Shown here: positions 5,499 to 5,774 of the stretch, one piece after another
Layout of the letters: each line of letters begins with the position of its first letter
Numbering within the stretch: the stretch's first letter is position 1
Source: Nitrospira sp.
Lineage (GTDB): Bacteria > Nitrospirota > Nitrospiria > Nitrospirales > Nitrospiraceae
Assembly (NCBI GenBank): GCA_030456405.1
Contig: JAKDNQ010000150.1
Coordinates: 1-5,774, forward strand
Direction of reading: 5' to 3'
DNA length: 5,774 nucleotides
Made by a program: the position numbers and the translations under genes
Notes under the pieces: model-generated
What the model was told of the DNA's origin: nothing
The model's database searches: none
What the model saw: the letters and a program-made list of their open reading frames with translations, nothing else

Positions 5499-5702
5499 GG
5501 GGTGGCTGGGATGATCCCCACTGCGCGCGTCTTCTCAATTTCTCGTTTTTTTCAAGGGTAACCTGGTCGATCCTCGAGTGCGCGCGTCGAACGAGCACAT
5601 TCCTATCGTGCGCGTTCCGCGAGCAGGAGGACGACCAGGTTACCCTTCTCATCCTTCTTAGGCTGCGCGTTGCGCGAGCACAGGGATCGTCCCAGCTACC
5701 CC
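5499..5702. repeat. Nested inverted repeat cluster, REP/BIME-like
   Basis: Two inverted repeats lie one inside the other. The outer arms, 5499-5518 and 5683-5702, match at 18 of 20 positions. The inner arms, 5554-5575 and 5627-5647, pair over 21 bp with one bulged base, and 16 bp (AAGGGTAACCTGGTCG) are perfect. Each arm is followed toward the centre by TGCGCG. In three of the four units this grows into TGCGCG-N-GAGCA (5579-5597, 5609-5625, 5664-5680), itself able to fold. The four units of about 35-40 bp thus appear as two left and two right copies of one family. Such clusters usually sit just after genes; here the upstream minus-strand gene ends 27 bases away. No RAYT transposase is in the window. 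Confidence 0.75.
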
Positions 5703-5728
5703 GCTCCATTTTTCTAATAAGCATCCTG

Positions 5729-5774
5729 CTAGAGCTCCTCGAACTTGATCTCCACCACTTCATACTCGACCATT
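5729..5774 (-). CDS. C-terminal end of an unidentified gene (cut by window edge)
   Basis: Reading leftwards from the window edge, one frame gives MVEYEVVEIKFEEL and then TAG (5729-5731). The alternation of acidic and hydrophobic residues is typical of a protein C-terminus. The ATG at 5771-5773 is as likely internal as a start. A stretch this short gives no family. It is inferred as coding because the repeat cluster begins just beyond its stop, as REP-like clusters usually do. Confidence 0.4.
   Translation of the reverse strand, partial: MVEYEVVEIKFEEL

Noticed and set aside
5499..5702. CRISPR array
   Set aside because: The repeats are inverted and unequally spaced, with no regular spacers. 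No cas genes are present.
5488..5763. Minus-strand open frame of 91 codons at the right end
   Set aside because: It runs through the nested inverted repeats and gives an Arg/Ser-rich product. It also overlaps the better frame ending at 5729.

Overview
The window (5774 bp, moderately GC-rich) looks like an accessory or lightly decayed stretch of a Gram-negative-type bacterial chromosome. Secretion signals, a periplasmic PDZ protein and a bitopic J-domain/Sel1 protein all imply two membranes. The AT-rich CATTC/ACATT-type intergenic repeats and the overall gene style recall Nitrospira (Nitrospirota). That is an impression from memory, not a proof from the sequence.

Layout: positions 1-71 are a short flank with a promoter-like motif. 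Positions 72-1142 are an apparently intact IS30-family insertion sequence, with its transposase on the minus strand (76-1089) and imperfect inverted ends at 72-93 and 1121-1142. Next to it on the plus strand lie a 33-residue hydrophobic peptide (1188-1289) and, 19 bp later, a secreted single-PDZ-domain protein (1309-1761) with a strong ribosome binding site. From 1762 to 2322 no intact gene is visible. It holds a hairpin and an open frame without a good start, possibly a frameshifted relic (1925-2238). A 68-residue soluble orphan protein follows (2323-2529).

After an intergenic region of about 350 bp containing a dispersed repeat and a credible promoter comes the most distinctive gene (2881-4146). 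It encodes a 421-residue protein with a cytoplasmic J-domain, a CxxC pair, one transmembrane helix and a Sel1 repeat array predicted to be periplasmic. Downstream is a small secreted-protein gene that seems broken by deletion or frameshift (4276-4471). A minus-strand SAM hydrolase / SAM hydroxide adenosyltransferase of the DUF62 family (4495-5328) converges on it. The right end carries a nested inverted repeat resembling a REP/BIME cluster (5499-5702), just after the last 14 codons of another minus-strand gene (5729-5774).

The genes do not form one pathway. Only the small peptide and the PDZ gene look like an operon, and the IS30 copy may have separated them from an ancestral promoter. I see no CRISPR array, tRNA, rRNA, defence operon or clearly new multi-gene system. 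The best candidates for a second look are the membrane-spanning J-domain/Sel1 protein, the nested repeat element and the IS-interrupted leader.
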